From the NCBI RefSeq assembly GCF_022024235.1, contig NZ_CP091800.1, positions 1,032,001 to 1,096,000 on the forward strand: DNA of 64,000 bases, read 5' to 3'. The notes beneath the pieces were generated by a model. That model was not told where the DNA came from, made no database searches, and saw only the letters and a list, made by a program, of their open reading frames with translations. The translations under genes were made by a program, and so were the position numbers. The DNA comes from Segatella baroniae B14. GTDB lineage: Bacteria; Bacteroidota; Bacteroidia; Bacteroidales; Bacteroidaceae. Each line of letters opens with the position of its first letter. Position 1 is the first letter of the stretch. Positions 34,504-46,747 of the stretch are shown piece by piece.

Positions 34504-36291
34504 CTATACTTGACTTGCGACAGCTTTACGATATTCGGTTGAGGTCATCCCCATAAAATCCTTAAACGTTCGCTGAAAGGTGCGCAGAGAACTGAATCCA
34601 CAATCTTGAGCAATAGCCTCTATCGTATATTCAGGATGCTCTTTTAGCTCCAAGCAACATTTCTTGATACGTATGCCATTGATAACTTTAATGAGCGAAT
34701 CGCCGTTCATCGTATACTTCAGCACTGCACTGAGTTCAGCATCCTTGATCACTAACTTGCGGAGCACCATTGCACGCGTAAGAGTAGGATCTTTATATAA
34801 TTTCTCTTCATCCAGATACTGTAACAACTTCAGTCGGATAGCCTTCAGAGAATGCATATCGTAGCCTTCTGGTACTTTATCCGATAAGCTATCAGTTTGT
34901 TTCTGTAGCTTTTCTGATGCATGAGCCCCCGTCTGAAAACTTGCCATCTCCCTATTTTCACGTTCAACCTCCTCCTTGTATCTCACATTCTGATCATCCA
35001 CCTGACGGTTGAATGCTTCATATTCTTCTATCAACTTCCGATTTTTAGCCTGCATAGCTTTACTGTGGCGCACATAGGCAATAAATATACCTATAAGAAT
35101 AGCTATGAGAACGAGCACTACAGCTACTATAATATTCAGAATATTACGCTGATTAATCTTTTCTTGTACCTCAGCCCGTAATTGTTCTGTCTTAAATTGC
35201 TCCTGCATGTGAGCCGTAGTCTGTAAATATTCAAAAGCCCTCAGACTATCCTTGAGATTACTAATCGTATGAAGTTTAACAATAGCAGCTTTCAAATTAC
35301 CTTGATGCTCGAGGGCAATACTCTCAAGGCGAAGCAGTTTGATAAAATCATCACTTATCGTATCACTGCCTTTATAAGCCATGATATCCTGATGATACGA
35401 CAACAACTGGCTGTACTTGCCACTATAAAAGAGGTAAGGTATTATCGCCATCTTGCCTACAGCCGTTTGCGCCATCTTAGTACCCCAAAACTTTTTGACA
35501 TAGCTTTCAGCCTCAGCTTTATTACCCAAGAGCACATTGATATGAGCCATGTCAGCATAACAATACCCCCTGGCACGATCTAAGTTGACATCGCTTACTT
35601 GTGCCAAACTATCGATGAGACTCTCATGCTTTTTACTCAACTGCCAGGCATCTTCCAGTTTCCGCTCTTCAATCAAAAAGAAAGCAGCTTTACCAATAGA
35701 TTTAGAAAGCAGCAGTTTTGCTTCTATACTAGGATCTATCCTCTCAAGCAGTGCTATACTATGCATCATTTCGCGCATACCGACATCACGAGCGCCTGTA
35801 CACCAAAGAGCCTGTCCTACATTAAACATAAAAAAGCCATAACGGCTACTGTCACGGAGTTCTTGAGCCAAGCGAAGCCCTTGTTTAGAATAATGTGTAG
35901 CCACAACATAATTATTACGTTGCAACGCAATCGTACTAATTAATTCAAATACCTTCAAACGTCTTTTAGGCGATGCGAGCACACTGTCATCTTTAACTAT
36001 CGAACGAATAAGTACGGCAGCAGAATCGATATCATTATAATATCGTAAAAAGATGGAGGCTTTTTCTCGAACAGCATCGGCATGGCACATCATTCCTTTT
36101 CTCTCTGCATCATCGCAAAGATGTAAGGCGTCTTCTGGATTTCTCGCTGATACCTTATTAATATATGAGGAAAGGTATATGGAATCGCCCGGGTTTTGGA
36201 CTAGTGCTGTTTTATCCTTATGAATACAAGAATTAATAAGCAGTACCATTAATACTAACAGCACGGTGGTTATAGCGTTTTTCATTACCAA
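34504..36291 (-). CDS. TPR membrane lipoprotein with AraC-type DNA-binding domain
   Basis: 595 residues. Lipoprotein signal with LLINSC, then TPR-like helical repeats to about residue 370, one membrane helix (NIIVAVVLVLIAILIGIFIAYV, about 385-406), a coiled-coil stretch and a C-terminal AraC double helix-turn-helix (YTIEAIAQDCGFSSLRTFQRTFKDFMGMTSTEYRK). This is the Bacteroidetes pattern of an envelope sensor whose cytoplasmic tail binds DNA. The lipobox before an internal membrane helix is odd for such an orientation; the Cys may be coincidental. Divergent from the thiamine operon; no evidence that it controls it. Confidence 0.85.
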   Translation of the reverse strand: MVMKNAITTVLLVLMVLLINSCIHKDKTALVQNPGDSIYLSSYINKVSARNPEDALHLCDDAERKGMMCHADAVREKASIFLRYYNDIDSAAVLIRSIVKDDSVLASPKRRLKVFELISTIALQRNNYVVATHYSKQGLRLAQELRDSSRYGFFMFNVGQALWCTGARDVGMREMMHSIALLERIDPSIEAKLLLSKSIGKAAFFLIEERKLEDAWQLSKKHESLIDSLAQVSDVNLDRARGYCYADMAHINVLLGNKAEAESYVKKFWGTKMAQTAVGKMAIIPYLFYSGKYSQLLSYHQDIMAYKGSDTISDDFIKLLRLESIALEHQGNLKAAIVKLHTISNLKDSLRAFEYLQTTAHMQEQFKTEQLRAEVQEKINQRNILNIIVAVVLVLIAILIGIFIAYVRHSKAMQAKNRKLIEEYEAFNRQVDDQNVRYKEEVERENREMASFQTGAHASEKLQKQTDSLSDKVPEGYDMHSLKAIRLKLLQYLDEEKLYKDPTLTRAMVLRKLVIKDAELSAVLKYTMNGDSLIKVINGIRIKKCCLELKEHPEYTIEAIAQDCGFSSLRTFQRTFKDFMGMTSTEYRKAVASQV

Positions 36292-36381
36292 AAAATACTA
36301 CTTGAGTGTCATTTTACATTGCAAATGTAAGAAAAATAAGGGTATATCACAAATAATATCATTAAAAATCTATGTTTTGTA

Positions 36382-36410
36382 TTGACTTTTCAAGAAAAAG
36401 TGTAACTTTG
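36382..36410 (+). promoter_or_regulatory. Promoter of the thiamine operon
   Basis: TTG (36382-36384), 18 bases, TAACTTTG (36403-36410), with a predicted start a few bases before the riboswitch aptamer. Confidence 0.7.
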
Positions 36411-36425
36411 CACTCGTAAAAGAAT

Positions 36426-36606
36426 ACTCGGGGTGCTCTACACGAAGCCAATAGGCTTAACATGTAGGGCTGAGATGATACCCATTAAACCTGATGCTGG
36501 TAATTCAGCCGTAGGAAATGAGCAAGCTAGAATAGCAATAGAAAGAAAGTATAGACAAGATCCCGGGTAATGACGTAGTTATATGTCGTTGCTCGGGCTT
36601 TTTTTG
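36426..36606 (+). promoter_or_regulatory. TPP riboswitch with transcription terminator
   Basis: The aptamer (about 36426-36525) has the THI-box sequence blocks: GGGGTGC at 36430, CTGAGAT at 36470, AACCTGAT at 36488, CTGGTAATTCAGCC and a closing segment. Downstream, 36562-36604, a long stem between CCCGGGTAATGACGTA and TATGTCGTTGCTCGGG runs into TTTTTTT, forming the expression platform. With TPP bound, transcription of thiS-thiE-thiG-thiC-thiH and the TenI-like gene should stop here. Confidence 0.95.
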
Positions 36607-36664
36607 ATACGGACTTGTATCATCTTAATCCCCCTTGATGCGAATACTAATCAGGATTAAGAAT

Positions 36665-36862
36665 ATGAATATTACACTTAACGACAAGTCACACCAGACC
36701 AATGCTGCTAATCTGCAACAACTGGCAGAAGAATTAGCTTTGCCTGCTTCAGGCGTAGCTATCGCCCTAAACTCAGAACTTATTATTCGTGACGAATGGA
36801 GTACTACAGCTCTTGCTGATGGTGCAGATATTCTCGTGATAACAGCTGCTTGTGGCGGATGA
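36665..36862 (+). CDS. thiS: Thiamine sulfur carrier protein
   Basis: 65 residues, beta-grasp fold, ending in the required CGG (the di-glycine that is adenylated and thiocarboxylated). I start at the ATG at 36665 (MNITLND), which gives the family length. The upstream in-frame start at 36635 would add unusual residues. Its stop overlaps the thiE start. The adenylyltransferase that normally charges it, ThiF, is not in this operon. Confidence 0.92.
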   Translation: MNITLNDKSHQTNAANLQQLAEELALPASGVAIALNSELIIRDEWSTTALADGADILVITAACGG

Positions 36863-37476
36863 TACAGTTTATTAGCCATTACACCGAGCACTACAGTTAT
36901 CTCGATGGTATACGCATGGCTCTTCAAGGAGGATGTCGATGGATACAGCTTCGCATGAAAGATGCTACAGACGAAGAGATCAGACCTATCGCCTTGCAGG
37001 CTATGCAACTCTGCAAGGATGCACACGCTACTTTCATCATCGATGACCATGTAGCTCTAGTAAAAGAACTGGGGGCTGACGGTGTTCACTTAGGCAAAAA
37101 AGATATGCCTATCGACCAAGCCCGACAGATACTAGGACCACAAACTATCATCGGTGGTACGGCGAACACTTTTGAAGATATCCAAGCACACGCTGCTTCT
37201 GGAGCCAATTATATCGGTTGTGGTCCCTTTCGATTTACAACCACGAAAAAAGGTCTCTCACCTATTTTGGGATTAGAAGGCTATCGACAGATCGTAAGTT
37301 TGATGCGCAAAGCACATATCGATTTACCTATTGTGGCGATAGGTGGCATTACAGCCCAAGATATACCTGATATTATGCAGACAGGTGTAAACGGAATAGC
37401 GCTAAGCGGAACTGTGCTGAGAGCAGACAACCCGATTAAGGAAATGCAGCGACTACTCCAACTCATCAAAGAATAA
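36859..37476 (+). CDS. thiE: Thiamine-phosphate synthase
   Basis: 205 residues, TIM barrel. Motifs WIQLRMKD, FIIDDHVAL, ADGVHLGKKDMP, GGTANTFED, GCGPFRFTTTKKG and VAIGGIT match ThiE. It joins hydroxymethylpyrimidine diphosphate and the thiazole phosphate to thiamine phosphate. The ATG overlaps the thiS stop as ATGA. Confidence 0.95.
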   Translation: MIQFISHYTEHYSYLDGIRMALQGGCRWIQLRMKDATDEEIRPIALQAMQLCKDAHATFIIDDHVALVKELGADGVHLGKKDMPIDQARQILGPQTIIGGTANTFEDIQAHAASGANYIGCGPFRFTTTKKGLSPILGLEGYRQIVSLMRKAHIDLPIVAIGGITAQDIPDIMQTGVNGIALSGTVLRADNPIKEMQRLLQLIKE

Positions 37477-37495
37477 ATAAAGCTATCATAAAGCA

Positions 37496-39972
<2,477 letters not shown>

Positions 39973-40015
39973 ATAATAAAATAAATATATAAACATATAA
40001 GAAACATTAGAATCA

Positions 40016-41149
40016 ATGTTTTCAGACGAATTAGCAAATATAAGTTGGGATGAGACCACAGAGCGAATTGCTCAGATGACTGATAATGATGTGGTTAGGG
40101 CTCTCCATAAGTCCTATTGCGATGTCAATGACTTTATGGCATTGATTTCACCTGCTGCCATTCCTCATTTAGAAGAAATGGCACGGTTGAGCCGCAAATA
40201 TACCGAACAGCGTTTTGGTAGATGCGTATCGATGTTTATTCCGCTCTATATTACCAACTCATGCTCTAACAGTTGCGTGTATTGCGGTTTTCATCGCCAA
40301 AACCCGATGGCTAGAACCATCTTAACACCAGAACAGATTGAAAATGAATATAAGGCCATCAAGAAACTTGCACCCTTTGAAAACATTCTTCTGGTAACAG
40401 GTGAGAATCCCGCCAAAGCGGGGGTGCCTTATCTGGCTAAAGCGTGTGATATCGCCAAAAAATATTTCGCGAATGTTAAAATCGAGGTCATGCCACTTAG
40501 TACCGAAGATTATCGCGAACTGACTCATCATGGCATGAATGGTGTGATCTGTTTTCAAGAGACCTATCACAGAGAGAACTATAAACTGTATCATCCTGCC
40601 GGCATGAAGAGTAACTTTGAGTGGCGACTCAATGGTTTCGACCGTATGGGTATGGCTGGTGTTCATTCTATTGGTATGGGGGCTCTGTTAGGGCTGGAAA
40701 AAGAATGGCGCACGGATGTGGTCATGATGGCTTACCACCTACGCTATTTGCAGAAGCATTACTGGAAGACCAAATACTCAGTAAACTTCCCACGTATGCG
40801 TCCTGCACATAATGAAGGGTTCCAGCCAAACTGCTTTGTTACAGATAAGGAACTGGCGCAGATGACTTTTGCTATGCGTATCTTCGACCATGACGTAGAT
40901 ATCTCTTACTCTACACGCGAACCTAAGGAAATTCGCGATAACATGGCTACATTGGGGGTTACAACAATGTCGGCTGAATCGCATACTAATCCTGGTGGTT
41001 ATCATACGTATCCACAAGCACTCGAGCAATTTAGTGTAAGTGATAACCGTACTGCTGTAGAAATTAATCGAAGATTACACGAAATAGGCCGTGAACCTGT
41101 CTGGAAAGATTGGGATGCTAGTTTCGATGAAACTTTCCGCGTAGGATAA
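40016..41149 (+). CDS. thiH: Dehydroglycine (2-iminoacetate) synthase, radical SAM
   Basis: 377 residues. CxxxCxxC in NSCSNSCVYCGFHRQN binds the cluster. Later GALLGLEKEWRTD and NFPRMRPAHNEGF match ThiH. It cleaves tyrosine to supply the thiazole nitrogen precursor, the anaerobic route, consistent with an anaerobic host. Five bases separate it from the TenI-like gene, leaving no room for thiF at its common place. Confidence 0.95.
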   Translation: MFSDELANISWDETTERIAQMTDNDVVRALHKSYCDVNDFMALISPAAIPHLEEMARLSRKYTEQRFGRCVSMFIPLYITNSCSNSCVYCGFHRQNPMARTILTPEQIENEYKAIKKLAPFENILLVTGENPAKAGVPYLAKACDIAKKYFANVKIEVMPLSTEDYRELTHHGMNGVICFQETYHRENYKLYHPAGMKSNFEWRLNGFDRMGMAGVHSIGMGALLGLEKEWRTDVVMMAYHLRYLQKHYWKTKYSVNFPRMRPAHNEGFQPNCFVTDKELAQMTFAMRIFDHDVDISYSTREPKEIRDNMATLGVTTMSAESHTNPGGYHTYPQALEQFSVSDNRTAVEINRRLHEIGREPVWKDWDASFDETFRVG

Positions 41150-41154
41150 AACAG

Positions 41155-41748
41155 ATGTTCACAACTGTTGTTATAACGATGCCCGATAAGATAGAGCGAG
41201 AAGCACAACGTATCGTTGAGCTTCTCGCTTCTGCTCATTCGGCTAACCGAGAAGGTCTTCATGTATCAACCACAAACCCTAAACGGAAATATGCTGACCT
41301 CATTCATATACGTAAGCCCAACTGGACTTTCTCTCAAATCGAAGCCTTGATACGAGAGATACCCGAAGATTACTATTCACGTATCGTCTTACACGATCAT
41401 CACGAACTGGCAATTCGCTATCATCTGTATGGCATACACCTGAATCGCCGCAATCCTGAACCCATAGAAGGATGGCAAGGTAGCATCAGCAAAAGTTGCC
41501 ACAGCATCGAGGAAGTAATCACGTGGAAAAAACGATGCAACTACGTTAGCCTTTCTCCTATTTACAATTCGATATCCAAAATAGGATATCAGGCCGCTTT
41601 TACAAAGAGTCAGATAGAGCAAGCCGTTAAAGATGGTATCATTACCTCAAAAGTATATGCCTTAGGCGGTGTTACCTACGATAAACTACAAGAATTAGAA
41701 CATACGGGATTTGGAGGAGCACTACTATTAGGTGATGCCTGGAGGTAA
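41155..41748 (+). CDS. TenI/ThiE-family protein (ThiE paralogue)
   Basis: 197 residues, ThiE-like barrel: YSRIVLHDHHELAIRYHLYGIHLNRRN in the place of DDHVAL...GVHL, CNYVSLSPIYNSISK in place of the GPFFPT-type loop, and YALGGVT. The substitutions suggest TenI (thiazole tautomerase-type) rather than a second ThiE. Last gene of the thiamine operon. From 41749 to 41957 the DNA is AT-rich, with a -7-like TAAATTTG at 41916-41923 for the next gene. Confidence 0.75.
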   Translation: MFTTVVITMPDKIEREAQRIVELLASAHSANREGLHVSTTNPKRKYADLIHIRKPNWTFSQIEALIREIPEDYYSRIVLHDHHELAIRYHLYGIHLNRRNPEPIEGWQGSISKSCHSIEEVITWKKRCNYVSLSPIYNSISKIGYQAAFTKSQIEQAVKDGIITSKVYALGGVTYDKLQELEHTGFGGALLLGDAWR

Positions 41749-41957
41749 GTACTCTGACAAATAGTCTTATTGCATTTATAAACAAAAATACTTTGTCTAT
41801 TAGATATTTTGAGTATTCTACATTGCCAAATATAAAAAAATGTATTATTATATTGTAGAATATAAAATAAGCAACTAAAATAATAAAATTAGCTAGCTAT
41901 TTACCGCTAATTTCGTAAATTTGCTAAACGTTTTACTATAACCAAGGTAGAAAAAGA

Positions 41958-42320
41958 TTGAAAAAAGTTCTGAATCATAGACGAATATGGAAAGCTCGAA
42001 TACTGCTAGCAGTATTCATTCCTATGTTGCTTCTATCAGTAACTCATATCCACCATGAATCAGAACGAAGTGAACAAGCATGTTATGAGTGCTTGCACCA
42101 TATCAACCATGCAGGTCATATTACCAACCAAACGGTCAGTATAGACCATTGCATACTCTGTTCATTTCTTTCTCTACCATATATCACACCTACTATATTA
42201 GTCGCTGCTTTAACAGCAGTCTATAGTTATGTTTGCTTCGGATTGAAGCGAACAGTTATTCTCAAACAGAGGATAACGGGTGTCGGATTACGTGCACCTC
42301 CATTCTTTTCATTTTCTTAA
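41958..42320 (+). CDS. His/Cys-rich small membrane protein next to TonB receptor
   Basis: 120 residues, TTG start at 41958 after an AAGGTAG ribosome-binding site. One N-terminal hydrophobic helix, then a cluster rich in His and Cys (THIHHESE, CYECLHHINHAGH, DHCILCSF) and a second hydrophobic segment. The metal-ligand density suggests a metal chaperone or sensor in the periplasm. It precedes the TonB receptor by 92 bp. I know similar small proteins from Bacteroidetes only by their position; no function is established. Confidence 0.65.
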   Translation: MKKVLNHRRIWKARILLAVFIPMLLLSVTHIHHESERSEQACYECLHHINHAGHITNQTVSIDHCILCSFLSLPYITPTILVAALTAVYSYVCFGLKRTVILKQRITGVGLRAPPFFSFS

Positions 42321-42412
42321 TACGGCATAAAACCGTACTCATTTAAATCAGTAGCCCATGATATAAAAGAAATCGTGGGACAGTATTACATACATATATA
42401 GCAACAACGAAA

Positions 42413-44683
42413 ATGAAAAAAATAATGGTTATGCTCCTTATCCAGATGATTATAATAGGAGCATGGGCAGAACCTATGCGTGAATCTGCCACATTTACAG
42501 GTCAAGTAACTGATGCCAGCGATGGTAAACCTCTCATCGGAGTAACAATCTATTTTCCAGAACTACGTCAGGGTACTACCACAGACACAGATGGTAACTT
42601 CAAACTAAGTGGATTACCTGCCAAAAAAGCTGAGGTGCAAGTTTCTTACCTCGGTCACCAAACTATCGTAAAGGTAATCGACTTATCACAAACACAACAC
42701 ATGAATTTTGTACTGAAAGAGTCGAATGCACTCATCAATGAGGTAGTAGTAACCGGACTTACAGGCCATACCCTAATGAAAGATTCACCTACACCGATCT
42801 CTGTCATCAGTACACAACAATTGGTCAGTACTTCATCAACCAATATCATTGACGCACTCAGCCATCAACCTGGTATATCACAGCTTACAACAGGTAGCGG
42901 TATCTCTAAACCTATCATCAGAGGACTTGGAAGCAACCGTGTGGTAGTTGTCAATGATGGTATACGTCAGGAAGGTAACCAGTGGGGTGCAGAACATGGA
43001 ATAGAAATCGATGGAAATGGTATCTCTTCTGCAGAAATACTCAAAGGTCCAGCTTCGCTCATGTATGGTTCTGATGCCATGGCAGGTGTGATTGTCTTTC
43101 ATGGTGACCAGATAGCACCTAACCATACCATGCAAGCCAACTTATCGTCAGAATATCAAACCAACAATGGACTTTTTGACTACTCCGTAAACTTCAAAGG
43201 CAACGAAAACGGTTTTGTATGGAATGGGCGATGGTCTGATAAAATGGCACACGACTATAAAAACAAATACGACAACTATGTACAAGGCTCTCAATTTCGC
43301 GAACGAGCAGCTGAAGCCATGGCGGGACTCAATAAAAACTGGGGATTTTCACATCTACTCTTGAGCTACTATCACCTTACACCTGGTATTATTGAGGGTG
43401 AACGAGGAGATACCTATAGCTACAGCAAAGAATTACCGTTTCAACAAGTACATCACTATAAAGTAGTAAGCGACAACTCTTTCTATATTGGAGATGGAAC
43501 ACTTAAAGCAACACTCGCCTATCAGCAAAACCGCCGACAGGAATACGAAGAAAGTATGGATGAAGCCGGACTTGATTTTCAGTTGCATACCATCAACTAT
43601 GATCTGAAATATCTTATAGCGGAACATAGTAACTGGAAGATAGCCACCGGTGTTAACGGTATGTATCAGCGCTCTCTTAACCATGGTGACGAGTATCTGA
43701 TACCAGCCTACCAGCTCTTTGATATCGGTGTATTTGGCACCACAACCTATAAAACGGGTAAGTGGACATTAAGTGGCGGTTTGAGATATGACCACAGACA
43801 CTTACACAGCTTTGCACTCGAGGAACAATTCGACCAGTTTTCGCGAAACTTTTCAAACATCACCGGCAGTGCAGGTGCAGTATACGAAATACAACCTAAT
43901 ATGAATGTCAGAGTAAATCTGTCTCGTGGATTCAGAGCACCTAACCTCAGTGAACTTGCATCAAATGGTGTACACGAGGGATCTGTACAATATGAGCTTG
44001 GTAACCACGATCTTAAACCAGAAAATAGTTGGCAGATTGATGCAGGATGGGACTATACCACCCCTAAAGTAACCCTACAACTATCTCTATTCAGTAATTG
44101 GATCAATAACTATATCTTCACGGAAAAACTAGAAGGTATACAAATAGAAGGTTACGACACCTATCAATACACACAAGGCCATGCCCGACTGATGGGTGGT
44201 GAATGCAGTATCGACTGGCATCCGATAGAACAGATACATTGGCAGAATGCCTTCTCATACGTAAACGCAGTACAGTTAAATCAACCTGAAGACAGAAAGT
44301 ATCTGCCGTTTACTCCAGCACCTAAGTGGACCTCAGATTTTCGTTACGATATCATAAGAGACGGTAAGGTGCTCGATAACACCTATATCAATATCAATAT
44401 GGAATGTCATCTGAAACAAGACCATTACTATGCATACAACGATACTGAAACCGCTACACCAAGCTATACACTCGTAAATATAGGTATGGGTACAGACTTG
44501 AAGATAAAAGGCAAGAAAAGAGCAAGTCTATACATAACAGCAAACAACTTGTTCGACCGCGCCTATCAAGATCATTTAAGCAGGCTCAAATATACTACCT
44601 ATAATCCTGAAAATGGTAAAATGGGAATTTACAATATGGGCAGAAACTTTGGTTTCAAACTGCTAATTCCGATACTCATGTAA
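42413..44683 (+). CDS. TonB-dependent outer-membrane receptor
   Basis: 756 residues. Signal peptide 1-19; a carboxypeptidase-D-regulatory-like domain at about 27-110 (TFTGQVTDASDGKPLIGVTIYF); plug domain at about 115-235 with VVVVNDGIRQEGNQWGAEHG and ILKGPASLMYGSDAMAGVI; 22-strand barrel to the end, with late NLFDRAYQDHLSRL. Single gene without a SusD partner, so not a glycan system; the His/Cys-rich upstream gene favours a metal or metal-complex substrate such as zinc (inference). Confidence 0.9.
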   Translation: MKKIMVMLLIQMIIIGAWAEPMRESATFTGQVTDASDGKPLIGVTIYFPELRQGTTTDTDGNFKLSGLPAKKAEVQVSYLGHQTIVKVIDLSQTQHMNFVLKESNALINEVVVTGLTGHTLMKDSPTPISVISTQQLVSTSSTNIIDALSHQPGISQLTTGSGISKPIIRGLGSNRVVVVNDGIRQEGNQWGAEHGIEIDGNGISSAEILKGPASLMYGSDAMAGVIVFHGDQIAPNHTMQANLSSEYQTNNGLFDYSVNFKGNENGFVWNGRWSDKMAHDYKNKYDNYVQGSQFRERAAEAMAGLNKNWGFSHLLLSYYHLTPGIIEGERGDTYSYSKELPFQQVHHYKVVSDNSFYIGDGTLKATLAYQQNRRQEYEESMDEAGLDFQLHTINYDLKYLIAEHSNWKIATGVNGMYQRSLNHGDEYLIPAYQLFDIGVFGTTTYKTGKWTLSGGLRYDHRHLHSFALEEQFDQFSRNFSNITGSAGAVYEIQPNMNVRVNLSRGFRAPNLSELASNGVHEGSVQYELGNHDLKPENSWQIDAGWDYTTPKVTLQLSLFSNWINNYIFTEKLEGIQIEGYDTYQYTQGHARLMGGECSIDWHPIEQIHWQNAFSYVNAVQLNQPEDRKYLPFTPAPKWTSDFRYDIIRDGKVLDNTYININMECHLKQDHYYAYNDTETATPSYTLVNIGMGTDLKIKGKKRASLYITANNLFDRAYQDHLSRLKYTTYNPENGKMGIYNMGRNFGFKLLIPILM

Positions 44684-44701
44684 TACATGAAACAAACAAC
44701 A

Positions 44702-44739
44702 AAAAAGGGAGATTGTCTCACGACAGTCTCCCTCTTTTT
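44702..44739. terminator. Intrinsic terminator after the TonB receptor, bidirectional
   Basis: GGGAGATTGTC (44707-44717) pairs with GACAGTCTCCC (44722-44732), with A- and T-runs on both sides. Confidence 0.85.
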
Positions 44740-44897
44740 GTTTCTTTTATTAAGAAACACAAATTTAAGCGATTTATGTTTAAACTTCAATACATAAAAT
44801 ATTAACTCAAGTAGTCTTTTCAATATAGATCAATACCTTATAAGAAGATTATGGAGCTAATTGTATACATCTATCTCCTGTGTTGGTTGTTTTTATT
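44702..44897 (-). ncRNA. Candidate small minus-strand transcript
   Basis: On the minus strand TTG, 18 bases, TATCTTTG (CAAAGATA at 44904-44911) forms a promoter without a downstream gene; a transcript from about 44897 would end at the bidirectional terminator. It includes AGGAGATAG followed by a ten-codon open frame (MYTISSIIFL, near 44855). Could be a small RNA or a leader peptide, or chance. Confidence 0.3.
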
Positions 44898-45052
44898 TTG
44901 ATGCAAAGATATACCATTTCACATAAAAACAAGCAGTAACCTATAGATTGAAAAGCAAAAGTAAATTTTCAAGGTATTTAAACAGCTGATAATAAACATT
45001 TTAGAATATAAATACATGAAATAAGATAGTAATTGTAAATACTGATAATTTA

Positions 45053-45084
45053 TTTGGTAATAATTGGAAATATTAGTATCTTTG
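45053..45084 (+). promoter_or_regulatory. Promoter of the TPR membrane regulator gene
   Basis: TTTG (45053-45056), 20 bases, TATCTTTG (45077-45084). It rules out the ATG at 45064 and supports 45106. Confidence 0.75.
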
Positions 45085-45105
45085 CCAAAAATAATTCAAT
45101 TTCTT

Positions 45106-46734
45106 ATGTTTCGAAACATATTTGTTATCATTATATACCTCACCATGTCTATGTCTGGGATAGCACAGACCTTCGATATAGACAAAGATCTTGATCGCTT
45201 GGATAACGTCGTATCCAAGGCCAAGTGGTATTACGCCGACAAGGAAAAAGAAATAGGAAAACTTAAGCTGCAGAATACAACATCATATGGTGACCAAGAC
45301 CTATATACTTACCTGCTATCAATTACAGATGCATATCTAAAATATAACAGTGACTCTGCTCTATATTATGCCAACCAATGCCATCAAATCGCATTGAGTG
45401 ACAAACAAGCAGAAGAAATACTCGACATAGAACTCCGTCTTATATTAATACATATATATAGAGGTGAGATTGACCAGGCTATGCATATGCTAACTCAAAA
45501 AGGAGATATAAAAAAGGCGCCTATACCGTGCCAACAATTAATGGCCATCATATCAATCGAACTAGAAGGCAGATACCTGGGAAGAAAATATCCTCTGTTC
45601 TCAAAAGCCTTCAAACTGCATAGTAAAAAGATTTGGAGCAAATACGGCCAGTATATATCTAAGGATAACTGGCTGTACTATTACTATCGAAACTTTTATC
45701 TAGGAGATGTCAGCAAATCTACCTTACAAAAACTGCTTCAAAAAGCCCGCCCCAATACCATACAGGCAGCAATGCTTAACATCGCTCTAAGCAAAATATA
45801 CAGACAAGAAAAAAATCAAAATGCATACGCTCACTATTTGATAGAATCAGCTATTAACGATATCACCAGTAGCAACCGTGAAGCTATGTCACTTCTCTTT
45901 CTACTGAAGACGCCTTATATAGAGCAAGGTAGTAGTAGAGCTGCTGAATATGCGCTACTCTGCACAGACAATGCCACTTCTTTTCATGACGGCTTGCGAA
46001 GTTTGGACATTGTCAAGGCCCACTCTATCATTACCCGAAAATACGAGGAAAAGATGAAACGCAATGAGAAATATCTGGTTACAGGTATTATTCTGCTTTT
46101 TCTTACCTTAATTGCTATCATCATTCTCTCTTATCTCATGTATCTACGAGCTCAAAATCGAAAGATAATGGTCGATGATATGCAAAGAATGAATCGCTCA
46201 TTACACTACTCTATCGATTCTGAACGCCAACTTCAGGAGAAACTGAAAATTAATAATCGTAAACTGCTAGAAGAAATCAAAAAAAGAAACAGAAACTTCA
46301 TCGAGGTATATAGACTGATTACTAATTATCTCGGCGATATCGACGAATTCAAAAAAGGCGTCTATAATCTGCTGATTACAGGACAAATAGAAAAAGCAAA
46401 AACGATGCTTACCTCATCAGGTAACCTCGAGAAATATCTCCAAAATTTCTATTACCAGTTTGATATTGCTTTCCTCGATTCACATCCTGATTTCGTGATG
46501 CGCTTTAATGCACTGCTGAAACCTGAAGCACAAATCAAACAGCCCAAACCAAATATACTTACTGTAGATCTACGCATTTATGCCCTTATCAGCATGGGTA
46601 TAACAGACAGTGTATCTATCGCCAGCTTCCTGCATTTCTCAGTACAGACCGTATACAACTATCGCTCCAAGATACGAAAAAGTGCTATCAGTCCGGCTGA
46701 CTTTGCCGAACAAATAGCACAATTATATAGTTAA
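45106..46734 (+). CDS. TPR membrane regulator (DUF6377-like)
   Basis: 542 residues. N-terminal signal segment ending GIAQT, TPR-like repeats to about 310, one membrane helix (VTGIILLFLTLIAIIILSYLMYL), a coiled coil, and a C-terminal region DLRIYALISMGITDSVSIASFLHFSVQTVYNYRSKIRKS with a helix-turn-helix character. Typical Bacteroidetes sensor-regulator type. Convergent with glmS, only 13 bp apart. Confidence 0.8.
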   Translation: MFRNIFVIIIYLTMSMSGIAQTFDIDKDLDRLDNVVSKAKWYYADKEKEIGKLKLQNTTSYGDQDLYTYLLSITDAYLKYNSDSALYYANQCHQIALSDKQAEEILDIELRLILIHIYRGEIDQAMHMLTQKGDIKKAPIPCQQLMAIISIELEGRYLGRKYPLFSKAFKLHSKKIWSKYGQYISKDNWLYYYYRNFYLGDVSKSTLQKLLQKARPNTIQAAMLNIALSKIYRQEKNQNAYAHYLIESAINDITSSNREAMSLLFLLKTPYIEQGSSRAAEYALLCTDNATSFHDGLRSLDIVKAHSIITRKYEEKMKRNEKYLVTGIILLFLTLIAIIILSYLMYLRAQNRKIMVDDMQRMNRSLHYSIDSERQLQEKLKINNRKLLEEIKKRNRNFIEVYRLITNYLGDIDEFKKGVYNLLITGQIEKAKTMLTSSGNLEKYLQNFYYQFDIAFLDSHPDFVMRFNALLKPEAQIKQPKPNILTVDLRIYALISMGITDSVSIASFLHFSVQTVYNYRSKIRKSAISPADFAEQIAQLYS

Positions 46735-46747
46735 TATCTTAAAACTC

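Noticed and set aside
45064-45105. Longer start for the TPR regulator
   Set aside because: The -7 box at 45077-45084 lies downstream of this ATG.
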